The position numbers and the translations under genes are program-made. From contig CAZLIC010000147.1 in assembly GCA_964559535.1 (NCBI GenBank), positions 1 through 5,544 on the forward strand: a DNA stretch of 5,544 bases, given 5' to 3'. Below, piece after piece: positions 1 through 5,544 of this stretch. How positions within the stretch are numbered: the stretch's first letter is position 1; each line of letters opens with the position of its first letter. This DNA comes from CAZLIC01 sp964559535 (GTDB lineage: Bacteria; Pseudomonadota; Alphaproteobacteria; Rhodobacterales; Rhodobacteraceae). The notes beneath the pieces are model-generated. The model searched no databases, was not told the origin of the DNA, and worked only from the letters and a program-made list of their open reading frames with translations.

Positions 1-167
1 GCGGTGCCAATGGATTTGATCCGGCCATGTGCCACGTCAGACCGCACGAAATGCGCGTAAAGCTGGCCGCGGATGTTGATGTCGTCGGTATAGCGGCCCT
101 TTCCCGTCAGGAACCGCACGTCCTCGCGCCGCTTTGTGCTGGCGCCGATGCCACCGTCTTTGGGCAT
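1..167 (-). CDS. Xanthine dehydrogenase/CO dehydrogenase family molybdopterin-binding (large, CoxL-like) subunit, N-terminal part
   Basis: This is the first 55 codons of a large molybdopterin-binding subunit; the rest runs off the left edge. In this family the large subunit carries the Mo-cofactor and the active site, and passes electrons to the [2Fe-2S] subunit and then the FAD subunit. The visible part has the typical N-terminal block: GIGAS, then RREDVRFLTGKGRYTDDI at residues 13-30, and FVRSDVAHGRIKSI at 40-53, matching the usual RxEDxRFLTGxGxYxDD and F-x-RS-x-x-AH-x-x-I patterns. The ATG at 167 is preceded by GGGAGAGG (complement of 173-180) with 5 bases between, which supports this start. 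The gene sits downstream of the iron-sulphur subunit gene, as in S-L gene orders. The motif that separates true CO dehydrogenase (AYxCSFR) from other members lies outside the window, so the substrate is open. Family is confident, function only general. Confidence 0.9.
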   Translation of the reverse strand, partial: MPKDGGIGASTKRREDVRFLTGKGRYTDDINIRGQLYAHFVRSDVAHGRIKSIGT

Positions 168-230
168 GTTGTCCTCTCCCTGATCTTGCAGGCACCACAG
201 GATAGCGGCGCCCCATGTCCGTCCGGGGGC

Positions 231-289
231 GTGGGCAGATTGCCCACCCTATCCACCCGGCGCCCTTGTAGGGTGGGCAATCTGCCCAC
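231..289. repeat. Perfect 21-bp inverted repeat made of two copies of a 17-bp palindrome (REP-like)
   Basis: Bases 231-251 are the exact reverse complement of 269-289, with a 17-base spacer. Each arm contains a 17-base unit that is itself nearly palindromic: GTGGGCAATCTGCCCAC at 273-289 and its reverse complement at 231-247. The element can therefore fold as one long hairpin or as two small ones. It lies in the unusually long gap between the small and large subunit genes of the cox-type operon, and would be transcribed with them. GTAGGGTGGGCA...TGCCCACC units of this kind recur as dispersed repeats in several GC-rich bacterial genomes (from memory, not checked here). It has no T-run and does not cover the large-subunit ribosome binding site. 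Confidence 0.85.
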
Positions 290-300
290 CACACCTTGGT

Positions 301-786
301 CTATTCCGCCGCGATGGCCGAAACGTCCTGCCCGCTGGCCGCCAGCACCGCCTTGACGATGTTGTGGTAGCCCGTGCAACGGCAGATGTTGCCTTCCAGA
401 TGGTGGCGCACCTCGGCCTCGGTCGGCCGGGGGTTTTCCGCCAGCAACGCCGCCGACGCCATCACCATGCCCGGCGTGCAGAAGCCGCACTGCAACCCAT
501 GATGGTCCTGGAAGGCCTGCTGCAGCACCGACAGCGACCCGTCGGCATTGGCCATGCCCTCGATCGTCCTTATCTGCGCACCGGCCACGTCGGCGGCAAA
601 CACGTTGCACGACTTTACCACCTGCCCGTCCACATGCACGGCGCAGGCACCGCACTGGGCGGTGTCGCAGCCGACATGCGTGCCGGTCAGGTTCAGGTTT
701 TCGCGCAGAAAGGCAGACAACAGCGTCCTGCCCTCCACCTCGCCGGAAACGGCGCGGCCGTTTACCGTCATGCTGACTTTCGTCAT
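301..786 (-). CDS. (2Fe-2S)-binding protein, small subunit of a CO/xanthine dehydrogenase family molybdenum hydroxylase (CoxS-like)
   Basis: A 161-residue iron-sulphur subunit of usual length for the family. It holds two [2Fe-2S] clusters that carry electrons from the Mo-cofactor to FAD. The N-terminal plant-ferredoxin-like domain has ligands C40, C45, C48 and C60 (GCDTAQCGAC and KSC). The C-terminal helical domain has C100, C103, C135 and C137 (CGFCTPGM and GNICRCTGY), so all eight cysteines are present. The start at 786 is preferred over an upstream ATG at 807, which would add seven residues. AAGGGAGG (complement of 793-800) sits 6 bases before 786, and the longer form would place this site inside the coding sequence. 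The gene follows the CoxG-like gene by 55 bases and precedes the large subunit gene by 133 bases, so the three probably form one transcript. A protein of this kind serves many substrates; which one is not decided here. Confidence 0.95.
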   Translation of the reverse strand: MTKVSMTVNGRAVSGEVEGRTLLSAFLRENLNLTGTHVGCDTAQCGACAVHVDGQVVKSCNVFAADVAGAQIRTIEGMANADGSLSVLQQAFQDHHGLQCGFCTPGMVMASAALLAENPRPTEAEVRHHLEGNICRCTGYHNIVKAVLAASGQDVSAIAAE

Positions 787-792
787 GTACGT

Positions 793-800
793 CCTCCCTT
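793..800 (-). promoter_or_regulatory. Shine-Dalgarno site that fixes the small-subunit start
   Basis: AAGGGAGG on the minus strand, 6 bases before the ATG at 786. It is close to ideal and argues against the longer reading frame starting at 807. Confidence 0.75.
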
Positions 801-841
801 GGATCATCCTGGGTATGTTGGGGCCAGCCAGCCGGTGATCG

Positions 842-1366
842 TCAGCCGATCAGGCGGCGCAGCCAGCCCTTCTTCTTCTCGGTCTCGGGGGCATCAGTGC
901 CCTCGGTGGCAACGGCTTCCGGCTCGGGGCCTTCCACCGCCTGCTGGAAGCGTTCGAAAAACTGGTCGGCCAGCTTCTTGGCAAAACCGTCAATGATGCG
1001 GCTGCCCAGCTGCGCCAGCTTGCCGCCCACGTTCGCCTCAACCTCGTAGCTCAGCCGGGTGCCTGCCTCCACCGGGTCCAGCGTCACATTGGCGCCGCCC
1101 TTGGCAAAGCCCGCCGGGCCCCCCTTGCCCTCGCCCGAAATGCGCAGGCTGCGGCCCTCGACCACGTCCGACATCCGCACCACGCCGGTAAAGCGGGCCG
1201 ACACCGGGCCAACCTTCTGCACCACAACGGCTTCATAGCCATCGGTCACGTTGCCGGTCAGCGATTCGCAGCCCGGGATGCAGGCCTTCAGCATGTCAGG
1301 GTCAAGGATCGCCTCCCACACCGTGGCCGGGCTGGCCTTGATCTCTCGTGCGTCACTCAACTTCAT
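842..1366 (-). CDS. SRPBCC family protein, CoxG-like (CO dehydrogenase subunit G family)
   Basis: A 174-residue protein of the START/SRPBCC fold, CoxG type. The N-terminus MKLSDAREIKASPATVWEAI and the block DPDMLKACIPGCESL at residues 22-36 are the family signature, and the helix GSRIIDGFAKKLADQFFERF at 121-140 closes the fold. In carboxydotrophs CoxG helps tie CO dehydrogenase to the membrane and respiratory chain; here that role is inferred from family and neighbours only. After the fold comes an acidic, Pro/Ala-rich linker (about 144-163) and a short basic end, KKKGWLRRLIG, which could touch the membrane. The start at 1366 has GGAGG 7 bases upstream (complement of 1374-1378) and matches the family N-terminus; the frame stays open to 1429, but that extension (MAVSAVVCLWWRRH) is not family-like. 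It is the first gene of the cox-type operon and diverges from pyrC. Confidence 0.92.
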   Translation of the reverse strand: MKLSDAREIKASPATVWEAILDPDMLKACIPGCESLTGNVTDGYEAVVVQKVGPVSARFTGVVRMSDVVEGRSLRISGEGKGGPAGFAKGGANVTLDPVEAGTRLSYEVEANVGGKLAQLGSRIIDGFAKKLADQFFERFQQAVEGPEPEAVATEGTDAPETEKKKGWLRRLIG

Positions 1367-1530
1367 GCTGCGCCCTCCTCCCTCGCGATGGCGGCGCCAC
1401 CATAGGCAGACCACCGCGGAAACCGCCACGCGACCTTGGCCGCAACGCCGTCACGAATCCAGCATTTTCCGCAAGGCTGGCGCCGGATCGGAAGCTTCCC
1501 TTCCGGGCGATCCTGGTCTAGGCCGCGGAC
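1367..1530. promoter_or_regulatory. Divergent intergenic region between the cox-type operon and pyrCE
   Basis: These 164 bases separate two divergent genes, so they should hold the promoters of both the minus-strand cox-type operon and the plus-strand pyrC-pyrE pair. I could not pick out a convincing -35/-10 pair on either strand. The only clear structure is the dyad at 1483-1506. Confidence 0.45.
1483..1506. promoter_or_regulatory. 24-bp interrupted palindrome upstream of pyrC, candidate operator or leader hairpin
   Basis: The centre is the perfect 10-base palindrome GGAAGCTTCC (1490-1499). On the same axis CCGGA (1483-1487) mirrors TCCGG (1502-1506), with two unpaired positions on each side, giving 10 matched pairs of 12. 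It ends 24 bases before the pyrC ATG. A binding site or RNA hairpin is inferred from symmetry and position only. Confidence 0.4.
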
Positions 1531-2568
1531 ATGGACCGCCTGACCATTCCCCGCCCCGACGACTGGCACCTGCATCTGCGCGACGGTGCCATGCTGGCCG
1601 CCGTGGCCCCCGTCTCCGCCCGCCACTTTGCCCGCGCGCTGGTCATGCCCAACCTGGTGCCGCCGGTGGTAACGGGCGCGCAGGCGCGCGCCTACCGCGA
1701 CCGCATCCTGGCCGCACTGCCCGAAGGGACTGCGTTCCGGCCGCTGATGACCCTGTACCTGACCGAAACGACCGACCCCGACGACGTGGCCGCGGCGGCG
1801 GCCGAGGGGCTGGTAACCGCAGTCAAACTCTACCCCGCCGGCGCCACCACCAATTCGCACGGCGGCGTGCGCGACTTTGCCCGCGTGCAGCCGGTGCTGG
1901 ACCGCATGGCCCGGATCGGCCTGCCGTTGTGCCTGCACGGCGAGGTGACCACGCCCGAGGTCGACATCTTCGACCGCGAAGCGGTGTTCCTGGACGCCGT
2001 GCTGCACCCCTTGCGCCAGCGCACGCCGGGTCTGCGCGTCGTGCTGGAACACATCACCACGGTCGAAGGCGTGGCCTATGTGAAGGCAGGGGGCGACATT
2101 GCGGGCACGATCACCGCGCATCACCTTGTCATCAACCGCAACCACATCCTCGCAGGCGGCATCCGGCCGCATTACTACTGCCTGCCCGTCGCCAAGCGCG
2201 AAACCCACCGGCAGGCGCTGGTGGCCGCCGCCACCTCGGGCGACCCGCGCTTTTTCCTCGGCACCGACTCGGCGCCGCATGCAGACCACCTGAAGGAACA
2301 TGCCTGCGGCTGCGCGGGCTGTTTTACCGCACCCAATGCCGTACAGGTCTGCGCGCAGGTGTTCGACGAGGCCGGGGCGCTGCGGCACCTGGAAGGCTTC
2401 CTGTCGCGCAACGGCGCCGCCTTCTACCGGCTTCCGGTGAACGAAGGCACCCTGACACTGTCGCGCGGCACCCCGGCCGCATGGGACGCCAAGATCGACA
2501 CGGGCGCAGGCCCCGTCACCGTGTTCGACCCCGCCCGCCCGGTTCACTGGCACATCGAGGCCCCATGA
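1531..2568 (+). CDS. pyrC: Dihydroorotase, class II (PyrC)
   Basis: Zinc enzyme that interconverts carbamoyl-L-aspartate and L-dihydroorotate, step 3 of de novo pyrimidine synthesis, in the cytoplasm. At 345 residues it matches the E. coli-type PyrC (about 347). All metal-site residues are in place: H13 and H15 in DWHLHLRDG, K99 (the lysine that becomes carboxylated) in VKLYPAG, H136 in LHGE, H174 in LEHITT, and the catalytic aspartate D246 in GTDSAPH. The late motif CGCAGCF (259-265) is also typical. The ATG at 1531 is the first start after an in-frame TAG at 1519-1521, and the protein begins as homologues do. The ribosome binding site is poor: only GGCCGCGGAC lies just ahead. The stop overlaps the pyrE start (ATGA, 2565-2568), so the two are probably translated together. 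Confidence 0.97.
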   Translation: MDRLTIPRPDDWHLHLRDGAMLAAVAPVSARHFARALVMPNLVPPVVTGAQARAYRDRILAALPEGTAFRPLMTLYLTETTDPDDVAAAAAEGLVTAVKLYPAGATTNSHGGVRDFARVQPVLDRMARIGLPLCLHGEVTTPEVDIFDREAVFLDAVLHPLRQRTPGLRVVLEHITTVEGVAYVKAGGDIAGTITAHHLVINRNHILAGGIRPHYYCLPVAKRETHRQALVAAATSGDPRFFLGTDSAPHADHLKEHACGCAGCFTAPNAVQVCAQVFDEAGALRHLEGFLSRNGAAFYRLPVNEGTLTLSRGTPAAWDAKIDTGAGPVTVFDPARPVHWHIEAP

Positions 2569-3257
2569 TCCCCGCCGCCTTCCCCCCCGCCGACGACATC
2601 GCCCGCCTCACTGCCCGCGCGCTCTTGGACATCAAGGCGGTGCATTTCCGCACCGACCCGCCCTTCACGCTGGCCTCTGGCCTGCCGTCCCCCACCTACA
2701 TCGACTGCCGCCGCGTGATCGCCTTCCCGCGCGTGCGGTCCATGCTGATGGACTTCATGACCGCCACCGTGATCCGCGGCGCGGGGATGGAGGCCTTCAC
2801 CAACATTGCGGGCGGCGAAACCGCAGGCATCCCCTTTGCCGCGCTGGTGGCCGAACGGCTGGCCCTGCCGATGTCCTATGTGCGCAAGAAACCCAAAGGC
2901 TACGGCAAGAACGCCCGCATCGAGGGCGCCATGTCAGAGGCCGACCGCGTTCTGCTGGTCGAGGATCTGGCCACCGACGGCGGCTCGAAACTTTCCTTCG
3001 TCCAGGCCATCCGCGACACCGGCGCGCACTGTGCCCACACGGCGGTGATCTTCAGCTACGGCATCTTCCCCGACACGGTGGGCAATCTGGCCTCCGCGGG
3101 GGTGACACTGCACCATCTGTGCACCTGGTGGGACGTACTGGCCGCCGCCCGGGCCGGAGGCGATTTCGACCCGGCAACAACGGCCGAAGTGGAGGCCTTC
3201 CTGAACGCCCCGCGCGACTGGCAGGCGGCACATGCGGCGGAAACAGGCACGCCCTGA
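2565..3257 (+). CDS. pyrE: Orotate phosphoribosyltransferase (PyrE)
   Basis: Makes orotidine 5'-phosphate from orotate and PRPP, step 5 of UMP synthesis. The protein has 230 residues, normal for the family. Visible parts: the orotate-side block FTLASGLPSPTYIDCRR (34-50), IAGGETAGIPFA (81-92), the flexible catalytic loop VRKKPKGYGKNARIEG (106-121), and the PRPP-binding loop VLLVEDLATDGGSK (129-142). Two loop details differ from the enteric pattern: Y113 stands where the loop histidine of DHG usually is, and TDGGS replaces TTGGS. Both look familiar from Rhodobacter relatives, so I read them as lineage features, not damage. The ATG overlaps the pyrC stop, and GAGG (2557-2560) inside pyrC can serve as ribosome binding site. 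A GC-rich hairpin follows the stop directly. Confidence 0.96.
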   Translation: MIPAAFPPADDIARLTARALLDIKAVHFRTDPPFTLASGLPSPTYIDCRRVIAFPRVRSMLMDFMTATVIRGAGMEAFTNIAGGETAGIPFAALVAERLALPMSYVRKKPKGYGKNARIEGAMSEADRVLLVEDLATDGGSKLSFVQAIRDTGAHCAHTAVIFSYGIFPDTVGNLASAGVTLHHLCTWWDVLAAARAGGDFDPATTAEVEAFLNAPRDWQAAHAAETGTP

Positions 3258-3259
3258 GG

Positions 3260-3279
3260 CCCGGCCGAAACCGGCCGGG
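3260..3279 (+). terminator. GC-rich hairpin just after pyrE, possible terminator
   Basis: CCCGGCC (3260-3266) pairs with GGCCGGG (3273-3279) around a 6-base loop, starting 3 bases after the pyrE stop. There is no T-run behind it, so it may be a weak terminator or an mRNA 3'-end stabiliser instead of a classical intrinsic terminator. Confidence 0.4.
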
Positions 3280-3530
3280 GACAACCCTGTGGACAGCCGG
3301 TTGATGGATTGGGCGAAACCGCGGAACGAATCCGTGACGAATCGGTAAACGGATGGTGACATCGCAACATCCGGTAGTCTGGGCACCGGGTTTGCGCTAC
3401 ATTCGGCTATGGCCCGCACAGTTTCCCACAGACTTATCCGATCTTGCGCCGATGTCCCGCCGCGGTGCATGACGCCCGGACGCGTGCCAAGACACGCGGT
3501 TCAACCAACACGACGGGGCAGGGAACCGGC

Positions 3531-5051
3531 ATGAACGAAATCGCCACGCTGCGGCAGGCTTTGCCTGTCGCCACTGGAACGCCATCGGAACAGGCCTCGG
3601 AACCGCTGCCCCACAACATCGAGGCCGAGCAGCAGCTTCTGGGCGCGATCCTGACCAACAACGACGTCTACGACCGCATCTCCTCGCTGGTGAAACCCGC
3701 GCATTTCTTCGACCCCGTCCACCAGCGCATCTTCACTGTCGCCGCCGCCCGCATCGTGAAGAACCAGCTTGTCTCCCCCGTCACGCTGAAGGCCTACTTC
3801 GACGATGACGCGGGGCTGCGCGAACTCGGCGGCCCCGCCTACCTCGCCCGCCTTGCCGGGGCCGCCATCAGCGCCTTCGCCGCCCGCGACTATGCCCAGA
3901 TGATCTACGACCTGGCTGTGCGCCGCGAACTCATCGCGCTGGGCCGCGACATTGCCGCCCGCGCCGCCAAGGTCGAGGTCGCCAACGAACCCAAGGACCA
4001 GATCACCGAGGCCGAACAGCGCCTCTATACCCTGGGCGAACAGGGCACCGCGGAACGCGGCTTCGTGCCCTTCCTGCGCGCGGTGACCGAAGCCGTGAAC
4101 GTCGCCAACGCCGCCTACCAGCGTGACGGCGGGCTTGCGGGCATCTCCACCGGCCTGACCGACCTTGACCGGAAACTGGGCGGCCTGCACCCCAGTGACC
4201 TCCTCATCCTCGCCGGCCGCCCGTCCATGGGCAAAACCTCGCTCGCCACCAACATCGCCTTCAACATCGCCAAGGCGCACCGCCGGGGCCGCCTGCCCGA
4301 CGGCCGCGAAGGCTCGGTCGAAGGCGGCGTCGTCGGCTTCTTCTCGCTCGAGATGTCCTCCGAACAGCTGGCCGCCCGCATCCTCTCCGAAGCCTCTGAG
4401 GTGCCCAGCGAACAGATCCGCCGCGGCGACATGACCGAGGGTGAGTTCCGCCGCTTTGTCGAGGCCGCCAAGGCGCTGGAGGCCTGCCCGCTCTACATCG
4501 ACGATACCCCCGCCCTGCCCATCGCCCAGGTCGCCGCCCGCGCCCGCCGCCTGAAACGCACCCAGGGCCTCGACGTGCTGGTGGTCGACTACCTGCAACT
4601 GCTGCGCGGCTCGTCGAAAACCGGCGACAACCGGGTGCAGGAGGTGTCCGAGATCACCCAAGGGCTCAAGGCCATCGCCAAGGAACTGAACATCCCCGTC
4701 ATCGCGCTCTCCCAGCTCTCGCGCCAGGTGGAAAACCGCGACGACAAGCGCCCGCAGCTGTCCGACCTGCGCGAGTCGGGCTCGATCGAACAGGATGCCG
4801 ACGTGGTGATGTTCGTCTTCCGCGAGGAATACTACCGCGAGCGCGAGAAACCCGGCGACCACGAGCTGGACAAGATGGCGCAGTGGCAGGCCGTGATGGA
4901 GCAGGTGCATGGGAGGGCCGAGGTCATCATCGGCAAGCAGCGGCATGGGCCCATCGGGACGGTGGAACTGGCCTTCGAAGGGCGGTTCACGCGGTTCTCG
5001 AACCTGGCGCGGGCCTGGCAGGGGGATGGTGGGGCACAGGGGGGGTATTGA
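3531..5051 (+). CDS. dnaB: Replicative DNA helicase DnaB
   Basis: Hexameric ATP-driven 5'-3' helicase of the replication fork. At 506 residues it is somewhat longer than E. coli DnaB (471). The N-terminal domain, which contacts primase, starts at LPHNIEAEQQLLGAIL (26-41). The RecA-like motor has Walker A GRPSMGKTS (229-237), FSLEMSSEQLA (271-281), Walker B VLVVDYLQLL (349-358), LSQLSRQVENR (393-403), DLRESGSIEQDADVVMF (412-428), and the arginine-finger block IIGKQRHGPIGT (466-477). Two extra segments, about 250-266 and 436-460, resemble inserts I know from alphaproteobacterial DnaB. The start at 3531 fits the usual N-terminus and has GGGGCAGGGA a few bases upstream; an in-frame upstream extension is Arg/Thr-rich and not family-like. 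No intein interrupts it. It is 273 bases from pyrE and probably has its own promoter. The last 50 or so codons shift to G-ending codons. Confidence 0.97.
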   Translation: MNEIATLRQALPVATGTPSEQASEPLPHNIEAEQQLLGAILTNNDVYDRISSLVKPAHFFDPVHQRIFTVAAARIVKNQLVSPVTLKAYFDDDAGLRELGGPAYLARLAGAAISAFAARDYAQMIYDLAVRRELIALGRDIAARAAKVEVANEPKDQITEAEQRLYTLGEQGTAERGFVPFLRAVTEAVNVANAAYQRDGGLAGISTGLTDLDRKLGGLHPSDLLILAGRPSMGKTSLATNIAFNIAKAHRRGRLPDGREGSVEGGVVGFFSLEMSSEQLAARILSEASEVPSEQIRRGDMTEGEFRRFVEAAKALEACPLYIDDTPALPIAQVAARARRLKRTQGLDVLVVDYLQLLRGSSKTGDNRVQEVSEITQGLKAIAKELNIPVIALSQLSRQVENRDDKRPQLSDLRESGSIEQDADVVMFVFREEYYREREKPGDHELDKMAQWQAVMEQVHGRAEVIIGKQRHGPIGTVELAFEGRFTRFSNLARAWQGDGGAQGGY

Positions 5052-5127
5052 GGCGAAGGCTGCTGCTTCTCAACTTGCCAAAGTTCTGGTGCCCCGAGTT
5101 GGCTTCAGTCAATTCTGATTTAACGCC

Positions 5128-5544
5128 TTACCTCCCGCGCTTACATTTAATACTGGAAATTCCAACTCGCACATTCGATGAGCAATAGATACACTCAGCC
5201 TCGATCCCTCCACGTCCAAAGAATGGTTCGGTTTTCTTGCCGCAGCTTGGATCTTCCAGCAGGGGTGTTAATCGGTTGCATTTTTGGCAACGCCCAAAGA
5301 AATAGTATTTTTCCGAATCTATAGCTGCCGGAGAATGGACTCTGAGGAACGAATGGATTCCTGCTGACTTTCCCTCGCTGCTTTGCCAATGTTGCAGATT
5401 GGCCATCAGTCTCGCAGTTTCATTTACTACATCACTATTCTTACTTCGATCCTTGCTAAATCCATTCGACATCAGCCACTGCGTCATGGCAAGGAGCGTC
5501 TGATCTACGGCTGCGGCTTCGCTGGGATGGCCGCCTGAGCGTCG
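5128..5544 (-). CDS. Hypothetical protein with two CxxC pairs (possible zinc ribbon), 5' end outside the window
   Basis: I do not recognise this protein. The frame is open from the right window edge to a TAA at 5130-5128, 138 codons. An ATG at 5487 would give 119 residues, but it has no ribosome binding site and the upstream codons (GGHPSEAAAVDQTLLA) read as plausible protein, so the true start may lie beyond the window. Counting from that ATG, the C-terminal half has C67-x2-C70 (RCQKC) and C99-x2-C102 (ECIYC), plus single C82 and C115. Two CxxC pairs 28 residues apart suggest a zinc ribbon. The N-terminal part looks helical and polar, with no signal peptide or membrane segment. It converges on dnaB with a 76-base gap. 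The DNA is much AT-richer than its neighbours, so the gene was probably acquired. A function cannot be given. Confidence 0.6.
   Translation of the reverse strand, partial: RRSGGHPSEAAAVDQTLLAMTQWLMSNGFSKDRSKNSDVVNETARLMANLQHWQSSEGKSAGIHSFLRVHSPAAIDSEKYYFFGRCQKCNRLTPLLEDPSCGKKTEPFFGRGGIEAECIYCSSNVRVGISSIKCKRGR

Noticed and set aside
1363..2553. 396-codon minus-strand open frame opposite pyrC
   Set aside because: Antisense shadow of pyrC; the translation is Gly/Arg/His/Gln-rich and pyrC has all its catalytic residues.
1251..2564. Long plus-strand open frame running into pyrE from upstream, overlapping all of pyrC
   Set aside because: Upstream of 2565 it is Arg/Pro-rich shadow translation of pyrC; only the pyrE part is real, and pyrE has its own ATG overlapping the pyrC stop.
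3421..3440. DnaA-box-like bases (CCCACAGACTTATCCG) and TGTGGACAG at 3288-3296 near dnaB
   Set aside because: Both differ from TTATCCACA at two or more positions and there is no cluster or AT-rich unwinding stretch, so an origin is not supported.
3409..3534. 41-codon ORF just before dnaB whose stop overlaps the dnaB start as ATGA
   Set aside because: It has no ribosome binding site and an Arg/Pro-rich composition typical of random GC-rich DNA; the ATGA overlap is likely chance. Ribosome profiling would decide.
4213..4240. Possible intein at the DnaB Walker A site, a known insertion point
   Set aside because: GRPSMGKTS is uninterrupted and the full protein is 506 residues, so there is no intein here or at the other motifs.
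3501..4946. 481-codon minus-strand open frame opposite dnaB
   Set aside because: It is the antisense of a GC-rich gene, with Gly/Val/His-rich translation and no family motif. DnaB on the plus strand explains the region fully.
5052..5127. Shared terminator between convergent dnaB and the Cys-rich ORF
   Set aside because: Only a 5-base hairpin (AACTT...AAGTT) was found, with no GC stem and no T-run.

Overview
The window looks like chromosomal DNA of an alphaproteobacterium, most likely from the Rhodobacter/Paracoccus group. The genes are very GC-rich, with mostly C- or G-ending codons. PyrE and DnaB carry loop and insert sequences that I recall from that group. This placement comes from protein and codon appearance only, because no rRNA or other formal marker is present.

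Left part, minus strand (1-1366): three genes of a molybdenum hydroxylase operon of the CO dehydrogenase/xanthine dehydrogenase family, read right to left. First comes a CoxG-like SRPBCC protein (1366-842), then the small [2Fe-2S] subunit (786-301), then the first 55 codons of the large molybdopterin-binding subunit (167 to the window edge). The active-site segment of the large subunit lies outside the window, so the substrate (CO or another compound) cannot be named. The 133-base gap between the small and large subunit genes holds a perfect 21-base inverted repeat built from two copies of a smaller palindrome.

Middle, plus strand (1531-3257): pyrC (class II dihydroorotase) and pyrE (orotate phosphoribosyltransferase) overlap by ATGA. 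They catalyse steps 3 and 5 of de novo UMP synthesis. The cox-type operon and pyrCE diverge from a 164-base region that contains a 24-base dyad just before pyrC. A GC hairpin without a T-run follows pyrE.

Right part: dnaB, the replicative helicase (3531-5051, plus strand), is intact and has no intein. After it the base composition drops sharply, and a convergent minus-strand ORF (5128 to the window edge) encodes an unrecognised protein with two CxxC pairs, probably a zinc-ribbon protein. This AT-richer stretch looks acquired and is the most unusual part of the window.

Overall, most of the window is ordinary housekeeping and metabolic DNA. I do not see a clear new multi-gene system. The items worth a second look are the Cys-rich ORF, the palindromic repeat inside the cox-type operon and the dyad before pyrC.
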